Shown here: in pieces, positions 35,701 through 44,279 of the stretch
Layout: every line of letters begins with the position of its first letter
Position numbering within the stretch: position 1 is the first letter of the stretch
Assembly: GCF_004005935.1 (NCBI RefSeq)
Contig: NZ_SACQ01000003.1
Location: 248,001-312,000, forward strand
Direction: 5' to 3'
Length of the DNA: 64,000 bases
Source: Neptunomonas marina
GTDB taxonomy: Bacteria; Pseudomonadota; Gammaproteobacteria; Pseudomonadales; Balneatricaceae
Program-made: the position numbers and the translations under genes
Notes under the pieces: generated by a model
Seen by the model: only the letters and a program-made list of their open reading frames with translations
The model's database searches: none
Told to the model about the DNA's origin: nothing

Positions 35701-35897
35701 TCTACATCAGCCGCTGAAGCACCGGGAAACGGCACCACAACATTCGCCATGGTGACATCAATTTGTGGCTCCTCCTCCCGCGGCGTAATCATCGCGGCAA
35801 AAAGCCCCATTAGAAGGCCAACGATCGCGAGCAGCGGCGTTAGCTGCCACCCCATAAATTGGCGAGCGATACGGCCCGAGACACCAAGGCTCTGCAT
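32736..35897 (-). CDS. RND-family efflux pump, inner-membrane permease
   Basis: A 1053-residue AcrB-like permease with twelve transmembrane helices and two large periplasmic loops. The proton-relay helix 4 has GILVDDAIVVVENIHRH with the paired Asp residues. The N-terminus PREEEPQIDVTMANVVVPFPGASAADVE is typical of hydrophobe/amphiphile-type pumps. It starts right after the adaptor stop (TAGATG) with a GGAGGG site inside the adaptor gene, so translation is coupled. No outer-membrane channel gene is nearby; a TolC-like protein elsewhere would be needed. Substrates are unknown. Confidence 0.93.
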   Translation of the reverse strand: MQSLGVSGRIARQFMGWQLTPLLAIVGLLMGLFAAMITPREEEPQIDVTMANVVVPFPGASAADVESMVATPLEQILSEISGVKHIYSVSQPGTAVITVQFDVGIAREPALVRLYNAVYSNQDWKAGQLKLGPVIIKPKGIDDVPVLSLTLHSRADTLGAYELKKLAHTLETELQTVAGTRDIETIGGPDEVVKVTLDTQKLAARSLSIGAITQALQMSNVVNQAGSIVANNRSTHVLAGSFLSSTDQLEALVVGLHAGKPIYITDIAAVELAPELSDDYVWYRDKKVDVRPAVTLTVSKKPGENAVDVVEGVLKRIEQLKGVLIPTDVDITITRDYGKTANDKANTLIKKLVFATISVIALVLFSLGRREAFIVGSAVVLTLLVTLFASWAWGFTLNRVSLFALIFSIGILVDDAIVVVENIHRHLSRGGCTLLEAIPRAVDEVGGPTILATFTVIAALLPMAFVTGLMGPYMGPIPINASMGMLLSLIIAFTFTPWLSAKLLKKEHAHLEPEDEAKPSIWAYRLMTPFLGYGAKRRNRYLLGLALVVSIGAAIYLVVAQAVVMKMLPFDNKSEFQVVVDMPEDAPLEATNSVLLELSDYLLTIPEVINVQGYAGAASPIGFNGLVRQYYLRSAPNLGDLQVNLVAKEERGRSSHDIARAVRAELHRIAARSQAAIKIVEVPPGPPVMAPLVAEVYGSNYHEQQRRALELTEKLTTVAGVVDVDNTVEVSPARLLVDVDRAKASRLGVAQSDIVTAISTALRGMDIAYLHNGVAKYPLPIRVQLPEFDRDSSEAFMALKLPSASGALVPLSELVTLNRVPWEQSIYHKNLLPVVYVTADVAGDLDSPLYSMFAMVSELSDVEQWFIQQPDTHFLPSVKWDGEWQITYETFRDMGAAYSVGLILIYLLVVAQFGSYRVPLVIMAPIPLTMIGILPGHALLGAQFTATSMIGMIALAGIIVRNSILLVDFINQQLDAGVALDDAVVSAASVRAKPIILTALAAMVGALFILDDPIFSGLAVSLVFGLLVSTLLTLIVIPVLYYSLLRRKLGVVT

Positions 35898-36920
35898 CTA
35901 ACGACCCTCCTCTGCGCTAGAAAGCACATACGATGCACCCTGATCAACAAAACGCAGAATCGATTCACCCGCACGTAAGCCCGCTAACACCTCGATCTCG
36001 TTGCCATACTGCCTACCTACACGAACCTGCCTAAGGGCTACGCGCTCATCACTCCAAACGTACACGGCGGAAACTTCCGAATGGCGCAGCAGGCTTGAAA
36101 GCGGAATTCGAATGGTTTGGCGCTCACCAAGCTGCACAGCGACTTTAACAAGCTGCCCCGGATATAGGGTTTTAACATCACTAGGAAGGTCAAGACGAAT
36201 GCGCCGCGTACCAGAGCGTGGGTCAGCCATCGGAAAGGAGGTTACCAAAATGGGTGAAACTCGCGATTTATCTGGCAGTTCTATCTGTACGTCAGGCTGA
36301 TAAGCCCTGTGCTCTACCAAAGACTGCGGTATGTCAGCAATGACGCGAAGGCGTTTCGGGTCAAACCCACTCAACATCGGCGTCCCCGGCTGCACCGCCT
36401 CACCGACCTCCACATGACGTGCACTCACAACACCACCATAGGCCGCTTTAACGGTCGTATAAGACACCCGTTGTTGCGCCTTTTTTAGGCTGGCTTCAGC
36501 ACTTTTAAGGCGAGCCTGCGCCGCTCTCAATGCACTTTGTGCATCATCATAGGTAGACTTCGATAGCAACCGCTTCGCATAGAGGGGATCCACTCGATCA
36601 AACTGCTGTCGTGCCGCTGAATAGCTTGCTTGCGCCTCAGCCACTTGGGCACGGGCTTGATCCAAACCGGCCTGCTGGTCCACAGAAACTAAACGCAGAA
36701 CGGTTGCGCCTGCAGACACAACATCCCCGACATCTACTAAAACCTCTGCCACACGCCCAGTCGTTTCAGCTGACGCGGTTGTTACCGAAGCGGCTTCAAC
36801 GACTCCTTCAACCAGCCTCTCTTTGGCAACAGACACCTGCGTAACAACCAACACATCGACCGAAGCGGCTCGCACGCTAGTCACCACGATTACGCCCAAA
36901 AATAACGCCAGCCACTTCAT
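35898..36920 (-). CDS. RND efflux periplasmic adaptor (membrane fusion protein)
   Basis: A 340-residue adaptor. A signal peptide (about 1-19) precedes a lipoyl-like half motif and an alpha-helical hairpin (about 75-150, QARAQVAEAQASYSAARQQFDRVDPLYAKRLLSKSTYDDA). The second lipoyl half VSYTTVKAAYGGVVSARHVEVGEAVQPG and beta-barrel/MP domains follow to the end. It bridges the RND permease to an outer-membrane channel. AGGGG before the ATG supports the start. Confidence 0.92.
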   Translation of the reverse strand: MKWLALFLGVIVVTSVRAASVDVLVVTQVSVAKERLVEGVVEAASVTTASAETTGRVAEVLVDVGDVVSAGATVLRLVSVDQQAGLDQARAQVAEAQASYSAARQQFDRVDPLYAKRLLSKSTYDDAQSALRAAQARLKSAEASLKKAQQRVSYTTVKAAYGGVVSARHVEVGEAVQPGTPMLSGFDPKRLRVIADIPQSLVEHRAYQPDVQIELPDKSRVSPILVTSFPMADPRSGTRRIRLDLPSDVKTLYPGQLVKVAVQLGERQTIRIPLSSLLRHSEVSAVYVWSDERVALRQVRVGRQYGNEIEVLAGLRAGESILRFVDQGASYVLSSAEEGR

Positions 36921-36942
36921 CTCATACCCCTATGCTTAACAA

Positions 36943-36975
36943 TTTATATTATATATTAGACATTTATAATATAAA
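36943..36975 (-). promoter_or_regulatory. 11-bp perfect inverted repeat at the pump operon promoter
   Basis: TTTATATTATA (36943-36953) and TATAATATAAA (36965-36975) are perfect inverted copies with an 11-base spacer, 23-55 bp upstream of the adaptor start. They include several -10-like TATAAT sequences. This is an operator-like dyad for an unlinked repressor (TetR, MarR or ArsR size). No regulator gene is adjacent. AT-rich composition makes chance dyads more likely. Confidence 0.5.
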
Positions 36976-37143
36976 AACCAGCGATAATTGGGAATCCAAT
37001 CGGTGCGCAGTAGTCCAAACATGGTAATATATCAAGTAAATTTGACAGATATCGTGAAAAATGTGGGCAAAAGTCCACACTTTCTTGGCAAGCTTGAGTT
37101 TTTTCAAGCCATGCCGATAGCGTAATAAACAGTGGAGTTGAGT

Positions 37144-37797
37144 ATGGTCCTACTCATTTACGACAACGGCAACCTTGTAAAAAACCTTTCCGATGCTCAG
37201 TTTCCTCAACGCGGAGTGGATGCGACTTCACAGACATCGGCTGCGCAAAATTCACTGCCTTACAATGAACTTCCGCAGCCACAACAGCCGCAAGTCACCG
37301 TTTTAAACAGCGCGGCTCAGACACAGCAACGCGGCAGTACGTCACGCTCATCTCAGCTTTATGAAGAGACAGGGAGAAAGTCAGATTCTCTGCAGGATAG
37401 ACGCAGACTAAACGCTGTACACATAATGAGCTCGCCTGTGATATCGGTAAAGACATTCGACACAGTAAAGCGAGCTTGGGATTTGACAGAGCAGGAAGAT
37501 ATCAATCATCTAGTGGTAGCAAACGCTCAAGGCGAACCTGTGGGTGTTTTAACCACGGGTGATATCCTTAAGCATGGCACAACGTCCAGCAGCTTTGTTG
37601 ACACGCTCATCCAACGGAAAAGTCTTATCGCGGTGTCTCCGGAAACGCTAGTCAGGGATATAGCACTTATTTTTATGGACCATAAAGTCAGCTGCGTCCC
37701 TGTTATCGATGAAAACCACGTTGTCGCAGGTATCATCACCCGCAGCGACCTTCTTCGCCTTTTAGTTAGCGGCCCAAATTTAGAACAACGCGCCTAA
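37144..37797 (+). CDS. CBS-pair domain protein with disordered N-terminus
   Basis: A 217-residue cytoplasmic protein. Residues 1-90 are rich in Gln, Ser and Pro and probably unstructured. Residues about 95-212 are two CBS motifs (VHIMSSPVISVKTFDTVKRAWDL..., SLIAVSPETLVRDIALIFMDHKVSCVPVIDE...GIITRSDLLRLL) that usually bind adenosine nucleotides. No enzyme or transporter domain is attached, so the regulated partner is unknown. GGAG seven bases before ATG 37144 decides the start over an upstream GTG. Its stop overlaps the yaeQ stop on the other strand. Confidence 0.82.
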   Translation: MVLLIYDNGNLVKNLSDAQFPQRGVDATSQTSAAQNSLPYNELPQPQQPQVTVLNSAAQTQQRGSTSRSSQLYEETGRKSDSLQDRRRLNAVHIMSSPVISVKTFDTVKRAWDLTEQEDINHLVVANAQGEPVGVLTTGDILKHGTTSSSFVDTLIQRKSLIAVSPETLVRDIALIFMDHKVSCVPVIDENHVVAGIITRSDLLRLLVSGPNLEQRA

Positions 37798-38336
37798 CTC
37801 ACACCTGCAAGCAACTGCCGTTTTAACGTTAGTTGCTCACCCTCACTGTGGACATAGATATCATCATCTGAAATCGTGAGCGTGATCGCCATCTTACGCT
37901 CTAAGAAGCCGCCAAAATCATACTTTTGCGCCCAGCGTAGTGCCCATACGGTGGTGCGAGGAAGCGCCTGAAAGCTTGCCGCTTCCTTTTCCCACCACAA
38001 CTCGAGGCTATCGCCGTAGCTGTATAGACTCACACTTTTGGCTAAGCTCACCGCTTTACGCATACGCTCTGGCGATGCTTGCCCCACTTCAATCCATTGA
38101 AGAATCTCACCACTCGGCGAGAGCTCCCATAGATCAGCTTCATCCGTTGCAGATAATCCTCGACTAAAGCTCAGATCAGAACAATAGTGCAAACCAAACG
38201 CAATCAGCCTGATAAGCATGCGCTCGGGTGTTTCTGAAGGGTGCAGCGCAACTGTTAGACCGACGTTGTCATAACAATCTCGATTGAAGTCAGACAGTTG
38301 CAGCTCTACTTTGTAAATTGTTGGTTTCAGGGCCAT
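37794..38336 (-). CDS. yaeQ: YaeQ family protein
   Basis: A 180-residue protein beginning MALKPTIYKVELQLSDFNRDCY, the standard YaeQ start, so I start at ATG 38336 rather than eight codons upstream. Family blocks ETPERMLIRLIAFGLHY, EADLWELSPSGEILQWIEVGQ and YSYGDSLELWWEKE are present; they hold the PD-(D/E)XK-like core residues. YaeQ is structurally nuclease-like, but its cellular job is unsettled. It lies just behind the TIGR02647 gene and converges with the CBS gene. Confidence 0.93.
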   Translation of the reverse strand: MALKPTIYKVELQLSDFNRDCYDNVGLTVALHPSETPERMLIRLIAFGLHYCSDLSFSRGLSATDEADLWELSPSGEILQWIEVGQASPERMRKAVSLAKSVSLYSYGDSLELWWEKEAASFQALPRTTVWALRWAQKYDFGGFLERKMAITLTISDDDIYVHSEGEQLTLKRQLLAGVS

Positions 38337-38337
38337 G

Positions 38338-38595
38338 TTAGCAGGTCGTATCGAGCGCAACAGGCGAGGTCAGGATGGACACCAATGACTGTGAATACTC
38401 CGCCGCTTGATGACCTAAGTCGGTAAGGTAGCCGCCATCGACTTGTGAGATCAGACCTTTATCAAAAAGGCGCTGCGCAGCCGCAATCACCTCTGGTGAA
38501 GCGTCATGATGAATTTTAATGCCGGTTTGTGTCGTGCTCAAATCAAACTGATTTAGCAAATTAAGTTCTGCGACAAGTTCTGCATGGTAGTTCAT
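38338..38595 (-). CDS. TIGR02647-family small protein
   Basis: An 85-residue protein with the family pattern ELVAELNLLNQFDLSTTQTGIKIHHDASPEVIAAAQRLFDKGLISQVDGGYLTDLGHQAAE. It resembles a winged-helix fold and is annotated in related genomes as a conserved, possibly DNA-binding protein. No experimental function is known to me. It ends one base before the yaeQ start, so the two are co-transcribed, and it is divergent from yejK. Confidence 0.85.
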   Translation of the reverse strand: MNYHAELVAELNLLNQFDLSTTQTGIKIHHDASPEVIAAAQRLFDKGLISQVDGGYLTDLGHQAAEYSQSLVSILTSPVALDTTC

Positions 38596-38751
38596 TAGCC
38601 ACTCCGCTTACTAAAATGATGTGGCTCCAGCATAAAAGGAAACTCACTGAAGTTGTAGTGATATCAGACAATTAAGCCCAATTTATCCGAAGGCAAGCGA
38701 GCAACCCAAAAAGCGATTAGAATAGCGAGGAAACTAAGAAAGGAGCGCCTC

Positions 38752-39816
38752 GTGGAGTTAAAGCATCTCGTTATTCGTGAAGTAATGAAAGAAGAGGAAA
38801 AACCTGCTGTGGTTGCAGACCGCGGCGGCGTGGTTACCTCAAGCACTGATATTGCCAGCCAAATGGTTGAATCACTGAATAACGCCCTCGCTCGGCGCTC
38901 GACGCTTACTCACGGCTCGTTCAATCAAGAAAACCCTGCGGGATATCCATTTATCGACGCATTTAGCCAATACCTAGAGAGTGAGCAAACCTCAGATGCT
39001 TTCAGTACGCTCTGCGATACCGGCTTAGCCCAGCTTACAGCCGCGATCGACGCACCATCGGCGCGCTCTGCAACAGGTGGCTATGTTGTCTTCTCCCACT
39101 ACACACTGGAACGCTACGAGTTCCTTCTGGTCGCTCTGGTACGGAACCGCGCCACCATCTCCTTAGGTGACGACCTAACACCACAACAAATTAATCAACT
39201 CGATCTAGACAAACTACACCAAGCAGCGAAAGTAAATATTACGAACTTCCGTAAAGGCAAGGAGAGCTATCTCAGCTTTACTGGCACTAAAGAGACCGGC
39301 AGCGTAACGCATTACTTCGCGACAGCCTTCGGCTGCACGGATGTGGTGCCCTCAAAAAAATCCACCAGCGACCTACTGCAAGCCGCCAAAGATTTCTGTA
39401 CTGAGCATGGTATGTACGATGAACGCGAGCAAGTTGTAGAGGATGTGGTCAGCTATCTCAATCGACAACGCAGTGAAAAGCTGACGGCAAATCTACCTGA
39501 AGTTGAACAGATTTTTGATCAATATATTCCCCCTGAACAAGCGGAGGAGCTCAGCGGCAGTTTCAGCCGATTTGCCAATGGCGAGCGCTACCAAGTTAGC
39601 CACGAGTTCCAGCCGCACACCCACACGCTCAATAACCTAACCAAGCTCAAGTTAAAGTCTGACAATTGGCAAGCGGACCTGTCAAAAAAGTCGATTGGAA
39701 CACCCGGTACCGGCAACGACATTGAGTTTGATGAAGAAAACAAACAGCTGGTGATTAAACGCCTTTCCACCCGTGTCATTGAACAGCTAAGAAAAGCACT
39801 CGCCCAAGAGGAATAA
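38752..39816 (+). CDS. Nucleoid-associated protein YejK/NdpA
   Basis: A 354-residue NdpA-family protein found on the nucleoid. The conserved core FRKGKESYLSFTGTKETGSVTHYFATAFGCTDVVPSKKSTSDLLQAAKDFC is intact. The start is GTG, set by AAGGAG seven bases upstream. A bidirectional terminator follows the stop and separates it from convergent clpX. The molecular role of the family remains poorly defined. Confidence 0.92.
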   Translation: MELKHLVIREVMKEEEKPAVVADRGGVVTSSTDIASQMVESLNNALARRSTLTHGSFNQENPAGYPFIDAFSQYLESEQTSDAFSTLCDTGLAQLTAAIDAPSARSATGGYVVFSHYTLERYEFLLVALVRNRATISLGDDLTPQQINQLDLDKLHQAAKVNITNFRKGKESYLSFTGTKETGSVTHYFATAFGCTDVVPSKKSTSDLLQAAKDFCTEHGMYDEREQVVEDVVSYLNRQRSEKLTANLPEVEQIFDQYIPPEQAEELSGSFSRFANGERYQVSHEFQPHTHTLNNLTKLKLKSDNWQADLSKKSIGTPGTGNDIEFDEENKQLVIKRLSTRVIEQLRKALAQEE

Positions 39817-39835
39817 CTCAATCATAAGGCAAAGA

Positions 39836-39857
39836 AAAAGGCGCCTAAGCGCCTTTT
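39836..39857. terminator. Bidirectional terminator between yejK and clpX
   Basis: AAAAGGCGC and GCGCCTTTT form a 9-bp stem with loop CTAA. A-rich and T-rich ends on the two sides allow it to act on both strands, serving convergent yejK (plus) and clpX (minus). Confidence 0.85.
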
Positions 39858-39861
39858 CGAA

Positions 39862-41148
39862 CTACTCACCGGAGGCTTTTGTATCTTGCTCCGCATTTTC
39901 GTAGATAAGAATAGGTTCCGAAGTCCCGTTAATCACACCCTCATCGATCACGACTTTAACGACGTTATCCATAGATGGCAGTGAGTACATCATCTCTAAG
40001 AGGGTCGCTTCCAAGATAGAGCGCAAACCCCGCGCACCGGTCTTGCGCTCTAGCGCCTGCCGAGCTACGGCACGAAGAGCATCTTCACGGAAATCGACCT
40101 CAACACCTTCCATTTCGAATAACTTCGAGTACTGACGTGTCAAACTGTTCTTAGGTTCAGTAAGAATCGTCACCAGCGCTTCTTCATCAAGCTCAGCCAG
40201 TGTCGCGATCATCGGCAGACGACCCACAAACTCTGGAATCAATCCAAACTTAACGAGGTCTTCGGCCTCAATATCCAAGAGCGTCTCAGATACTGAGCGA
40301 GTATCATCTTTACTCTTGACCGTCGCGCTAAAGCCGATCGAGCTTTTTTCTGAACGATCACGGATGATCTGTTCTAACCCAGCAAATGCGCCACCACAGA
40401 TGAACAAGATATTTGAGGTATCAACCTGCAAAAACTCTTGCTGAGGGTGTTTGCGGCCACCTTGTGGTGGGACTGACGCAACAGTGCCTTCAATAAGCTT
40501 CAACAATGCCTGTTGAACACCTTCACCAGACACATCACGCGTGATTGAAGGATTATCTGACTTACGCGAAATCTTATCGATCTCGTCAATGTAAACAATG
40601 CCTAACTGCGCACGCTCGATATCATAGTCGCATTTTTGCAATAGCTTCTGAATGATATTCTCAACGTCTTCACCAACATAACCGGCTTCCGTGAGCGTTG
40701 TGGCGTCCGCAATCGTAAAAGGCACATTCAGCATGCGCGCGAGCGTCTGTGCAAGTAGCGTTTTACCACTACCTGTCGGGCCAATGAACAAGATGTTGCT
40801 CTTACCCAGCTCGATATCGTCATCCTTGGAATTACTCTGGAATCGGAGTCTTTTGTAGTGGTTATAAACCGCTACAGAGAGTACTTTTTTCGCGCGGTCT
40901 TGACCTATGACGTACTCATCGAGCTTCGCTTTAATCTCCGATGGAATAGGCAAAGAGTCTTGAGACTCATGCTCCTCTACATCTTGAATTTCTTCACGAA
41001 TGATATCGTTACAAAGGTCAACACATTCGTCACAAATAAAGACTGAAGGCCCAGCGATAAGCTTTTTTACTTCATCTTGATTCTTGCCGCAAAAAGAGCA
41101 AAAAAGCTTCCCTTGTTCGTTGTCTTTATCGTTGGTTTCGTCGCTCAT
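39862..41148 (-). CDS. clpX: ATP-dependent protease ATPase subunit ClpX
   Basis: A 428-residue AAA+ unfoldase that recognises substrates and feeds ClpP. The N-terminal zinc-binding domain has Cys17, Cys20, Cys39 and Cys42. Walker A is GPTGSGKT, Walker B is [10 protein letters not shown], and the ClpP-docking IGF-type loop appears as SIGFSA. Sensor and GYVGEDVE pore-1 motifs are also present. It is 90 bp downstream of clpP and the last gene of the tig-clpP-clpX cluster. Confidence 0.97.
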   Translation of the reverse strand: MSDETNDKDNEQGKLFCSFCGKNQDEVKKLIAGPSVFICDECVDLCNDIIREEIQDVEEHESQDSLPIPSEIKAKLDEYVIGQDRAKKVLSVAVYNHYKRLRFQSNSKDDDIELGKSNILFIGPTGSGKTLLAQTLARMLNVPFTIADATTLTEAGYVGEDVENIIQKLLQKCDYDIERAQLGIVYIDEIDKISRKSDNPSITRDVSGEGVQQALLKLIEGTVASVPPQGGRKHPQQEFLQVDTSNILFICGGAFAGLEQIIRDRSEKSSIGFSATVKSKDDTRSVSETLLDIEAEDLVKFGLIPEFVGRLPMIATLAELDEEALVTILTEPKNSLTRQYSKLFEMEGVEVDFREDALRAVARQALERKTGARGLRSILEATLLEMMYSLPSMDNVVKVVIDEGVINGTSEPILIYENAEQDTKASGE

Positions 41149-41238
41149 TCGACTACCTCATGCATGTAAGCGGTATAGTGTAGGTGGGGGCATACAGAAA
41201 AAAAACAACCACCTCTTCCCTTATGGTTACAACAGCGG

Positions 41239-41874
41239 TTAGCTGTCGCCACCTCGCTTCTCGAGAACGGCATCGATTAATCCATATTCAGCTGCCGCCG
41301 CCGGCGCCATGAAATTATCACGATCAGTGTCACGCGCGATCGTTTCGATGGATTGACCAGTGTGATCAGCCAAGATCTGATTTAACTTCTCTCGGATGCT
41401 CAGAATCTCTTTCGTATGAATCTCGATGTCAGAAGCCTGTCCTTGATAACCGCCCAACGGCTGATGAATCATGACACGAGCATTAGGCAGCGCGTAACGC
41501 TTACCTGCTGCACCAGATGCCAACAACAGAGCACCCATGCTAGCTGCTTGCCCGATACACATAGTGCTTACATCAGGCTTAATGAACTGCATCGTATCGT
41601 AAATCGCCAGTCCCGCAGTCACTGCACCACCCGGTGAGTTGATATACAGATGAATATCTTTATCTGGATTTTCAGCTTCTAAAAAGAGCATCTGTGCAAC
41701 AATAAGGTTGGCCATATGATCTTCTACTGGGCCTACCAAAAAAATCACACGCTCTTTTAACAAGCGAGAATAGATATCATACGCACGCTCTCCGCGCGCA
41801 GACTGCTCTACTACCATCGGCACCAGACCCGAATTTTCAATGATCTGTGAGTTGCCTTGATGGATTAATGACAT
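41239..41874 (-). CDS. clpP: ATP-dependent protease proteolytic subunit ClpP
   Basis: A 211-residue serine peptidase with the catalytic triad Ser112 (GQAASMGA), His137 (MIHQPLGG) and Asp186 (DRDNF). The first residues form the expected short propeptide. Fourteen subunits make the degradation chamber that docks ClpX, encoded next. The gap to tig upstream contains a terminator-like hairpin, so clpPX is probably only partly read through from tig and may have its own promoter. Confidence 0.97.
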   Translation of the reverse strand: MSLIHQGNSQIIENSGLVPMVVEQSARGERAYDIYSRLLKERVIFLVGPVEDHMANLIVAQMLFLEAENPDKDIHLYINSPGGAVTAGLAIYDTMQFIKPDVSTMCIGQAASMGALLLASGAAGKRYALPNARVMIHQPLGGYQGQASDIEIHTKEILSIREKLNQILADHTGQSIETIARDTDRDNFMAPAAAAEYGLIDAVLEKRGGDS

Positions 41875-41897
41875 GCAATTTACTCCTTACCAAAAAT

Positions 41898-41942
41898 AAA
41901 AAACGACAGCCAGAGCTACTGCTAGCACCAACTATCGTTTTT
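41898..41942 (-). terminator. Terminator/attenuator between tig and clpP
   Basis: On the minus strand AAAAACGATAG pairs with CTGTCGTTTTT (one G-U) around an inner GCTAGC-type hairpin, followed by TTTTTTATTTTT. It lies 34 bp after the tig stop. It would end most tig transcripts and let some reach clpPX. Confidence 0.75.
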
Positions 41943-41975
41943 CATCTAGTCGTGTGCCATCGGCACAGACGTTAC

Positions 41976-43295
41976 TTACTCTGCGCCGTTATTCTGCTGA
42001 GCTGGCTTAATCGCCTCTTCATACGCTACCGCCACTTCATTGACTTTAGCAGAAGATAGCAGGTGATCAACCACTTGGTCTTCCATCACCAGACTCTTAA
42101 CCTGATTCAGCATTTCTTCGTTGCCGTAGTACCAATCGATCACTTGTTGTGGCTCTTGGTATGTTTCAGCAAGCTCTTCAACTGTTTCACGAACACGCGC
42201 TTCGTCCGCTGTGATCTCAGCCGCCTTAACAACTTCTTGAACCAACAGGCCAACGGTTACACGACGCTTCGCTTGATCTTCGAACATCTCTTTTGGAAGC
42301 ATATTCGGGTCAAGGTCTTGACCACCGCCGAATTGCTGGACAGCTTGACGACGCAAAGCGTCAATCTCAGTGTCAACCAATGCGCTAGGAACTTCGATAG
42401 CATTTAGCTCAACAAGTTTCGAAAATACTTGATCTTTCAGCTTCATTTTTAGCGCGTTTTTCAGCTCGCGTTCCATGTTGCTGCGTACTTCCGCTTGGAA
42501 GGACTCAACGTCATTCGCTTCTAGGCCAAATTTTTCAAAGAATGCTTTGTCTAGCTCAGGTAAAACAGGCTCAGATACTGTGTTTACTTTTACCTTGAAT
42601 ACTGCTGCTTTACCTTTCAGTTCTTCAGCATGGTACTCTTCAGGGAAGTTAACGTTTAGCTCAACGTCTGCACCTACCTCAGCGCCCACCAAGCCATCTT
42701 CAAAGCCTGGAATCATAGAGCCAGAACCAAGTACTAGATCGTGGCCTTCCGCTTTACCACCTTCAAATGCTTCGCCGTCAACAAAGCCTTCAAAGTCGAT
42801 GTTTACACGATCACCGTCTTGAGCCGCGCGCTCAACAGCAGTCCAATCTGCTTGCTGCTTACGCAACGTATCAACCATCTGCTCAATATCAGCATCAGTT
42901 ACAGATGATGTTTGTTTCTCAACTTCTGCTGCAGAGAAGTCAGCTAGTTCAACTTCAGGGTACACTTCAAATGTTGCTACGAACGCGAAGTCTTCACCGT
43001 CTTTGTCGTTTTTGAACTCGATTTGCGGGCTGCCTGCAGGCACGATTTTTTCCTGCTGCACAGCTTCGTAAAAGCTCTGCTGGATCACTTCACCCAAAAC
43101 GTCCTGACGAATTCCAGCGCCGTAACGCTTTTTAACAACTTTCAAAGGCACTTTACCTGGGCGAAAGCCATCTAGACGTGCAGTACGAGCTGTCTGCTGT
43201 ACGCGCTTATCAACATCGCTTTCAATGCGCTCTGCAGGGACAGTAATGGTCATCTGACGCTCTAGAGCAGAGGTCGTTTCAACAGAAACTTGCAT
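41976..43295 (-). CDS. tig: Trigger factor (ribosome-associated chaperone and PPIase)
   Basis: A 439-residue chaperone starting MQVSVETTSALERQMTITVP. The ribosome-docking signature GFRPGKVPLKVVKKRYG is near residues 42-58, an FKBP-type PPIase domain spans about 150-245 (DGDRVNIDFEGFVDG), and the C-terminal helical arms follow. I start at ATG 43295 with GAGGAA upstream, 22 codons inside the longer open frame. It is first in the tig-clpP-clpX order conserved in gammaproteobacteria. Confidence 0.96.
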   Translation of the reverse strand: MQVSVETTSALERQMTITVPAERIESDVDKRVQQTARTARLDGFRPGKVPLKVVKKRYGAGIRQDVLGEVIQQSFYEAVQQEKIVPAGSPQIEFKNDKDGEDFAFVATFEVYPEVELADFSAAEVEKQTSSVTDADIEQMVDTLRKQQADWTAVERAAQDGDRVNIDFEGFVDGEAFEGGKAEGHDLVLGSGSMIPGFEDGLVGAEVGADVELNVNFPEEYHAEELKGKAAVFKVKVNTVSEPVLPELDKAFFEKFGLEANDVESFQAEVRSNMERELKNALKMKLKDQVFSKLVELNAIEVPSALVDTEIDALRRQAVQQFGGGQDLDPNMLPKEMFEDQAKRRVTVGLLVQEVVKAAEITADEARVRETVEELAETYQEPQQVIDWYYGNEEMLNQVKSLVMEDQVVDHLLSSAKVNEVAVAYEEAIKPAQQNNGAE

Positions 43296-43649
43296 GGAAT
43301 TCCTCACCAAAAATACGTTTACCGGTTTATATGCGTCTATGAAGCAATGTTTATCCGGCATCTCACCTAAAACAGTTCACAGAACCTTTACATCACTGGG
43401 ATGACAAAAATCCCAGCGTAAATTTATAAAGCGCAAAATTCTCCGGTAGTTAGACACAATAGTCAAGAGATATGAGTCAACTCAGGCCGGGATAAACCAC
43501 ATGGCAGCTATGGCCGAACCGAATTAACATAGACTAGTACAGCTATCGGAGCGCAAAAATCCTGCACCAATAAAAAACAAAGAAAATATATTTAGACAAG
43601 AATAAGGAGAGATAAAACTTAGAAGTGAAGGCACCAAAGAATCTTTCAA
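43296..43649 (-). other. Intergenic region between tRNA cluster and tig, with leader hairpin
   Basis: This 354-bp stretch lacks a gene. CTGGGAT (43396-43402) and ATCCCAG (43410-43416) form a perfect 7-bp hairpin without a U tract about 100 bp upstream of tig, probably in its leader. Upstream, TTGACT (43461-43466), 17 bases, and GAGAAT read as a plausible minus-strand promoter for tig. The part next to the tRNAs is T-rich on the transcribed strand, but I find no strong terminator stem there. Confidence 0.45.
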
Positions 43650-43734
<85 letters not shown>

Positions 43735-43753
43735 ACAACGAAAGCATACTACA

Positions 43754-43830
43754 TGGGGTGGACGATGGGGCTTGAACCCACGACCGCCGGAATCACAATC
43801 CGGAGCTCTACCAACTGAGCTACGCCCACC
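43754..43830 (-). tRNA. tRNA-His (GUG), copy 1
   Basis: A 77-base cloverleaf including the extra 5' G (position -1) opposite C73, and an encoded CCA. Anticodon loop TTGTGAT gives GUG. Identical to copy 2 at 43969. Confidence 0.96.
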
Positions 43831-43868
43831 ATAATCCAATTTTTTGTGCACCAAATCAACCTTTGAAA

Positions 43869-43953
<85 letters not shown>

Positions 43954-43968
43954 ATAGCACTCTGAAAA

Positions 43969-44045
43969 TGGGGTGGACGATGGGGCTTGAACCCACGACC
44001 GCCGGAATCACAATCCGGAGCTCTACCAACTGAGCTACGCCCACC
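43969..44045 (-). tRNA. tRNA-His (GUG), copy 2
   Basis: The same 77-base sequence as copy 1, with G-1, C73 and encoded CCA. First gene after the strong promoter at 44091-44119. A GCCCC/GGGGC leader hairpin (44069-44088) lies between promoter and gene. Confidence 0.96.
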
Positions 44046-44090
44046 ATCTTCAGAACCTTGTTTGAAGTGCCCCTCAACAAGATGGGGCGT

Positions 44091-44119
44091 ATTCTATGGA
44101 CCGATGACAGCCCTGTCAA
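44091..44119 (-). promoter_or_regulatory. Sigma-70 promoter of the His-Leu-His-Leu tRNA operon
   Basis: On the minus strand a perfect TTGACA (-35, 44114-44119), a 17-base spacer and TAGAAT (-10, 44091-44096) are followed by a GC-rich discriminator ACGCCCC. This is the classic form of a stringently controlled stable-RNA promoter, about 40 bp before tRNA-His copy 2. Confidence 0.88.
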
Positions 44120-44279
44120 CACTTTAAAAACAAAAAAATCATATTTTTTACAACTAATTCAATTAGCTACATCAGCCTGTTCAGAATACGCGATAAGGAA
44201 TAGTACTCAGTAGCGAATACTGAAAATTCAATTAGCTGATAACTTTTATAGATAAGAGAAGAAGTCAATCACAGAGATG

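Noticed and set aside
43396-43416. Terminator of the tRNA cluster
   Set aside because: The stem is perfect but no U tract follows on the minus strand, and it is more than 230 bp from the last tRNA; it fits a tig leader hairpin better.
44156-44237. Attachment-site repeat AATTCAATTAGCT
   Set aside because: Two 13-bp copies occur 69 bp apart with nothing between them that could be an element; AT-rich chance repeat is the simpler reading.
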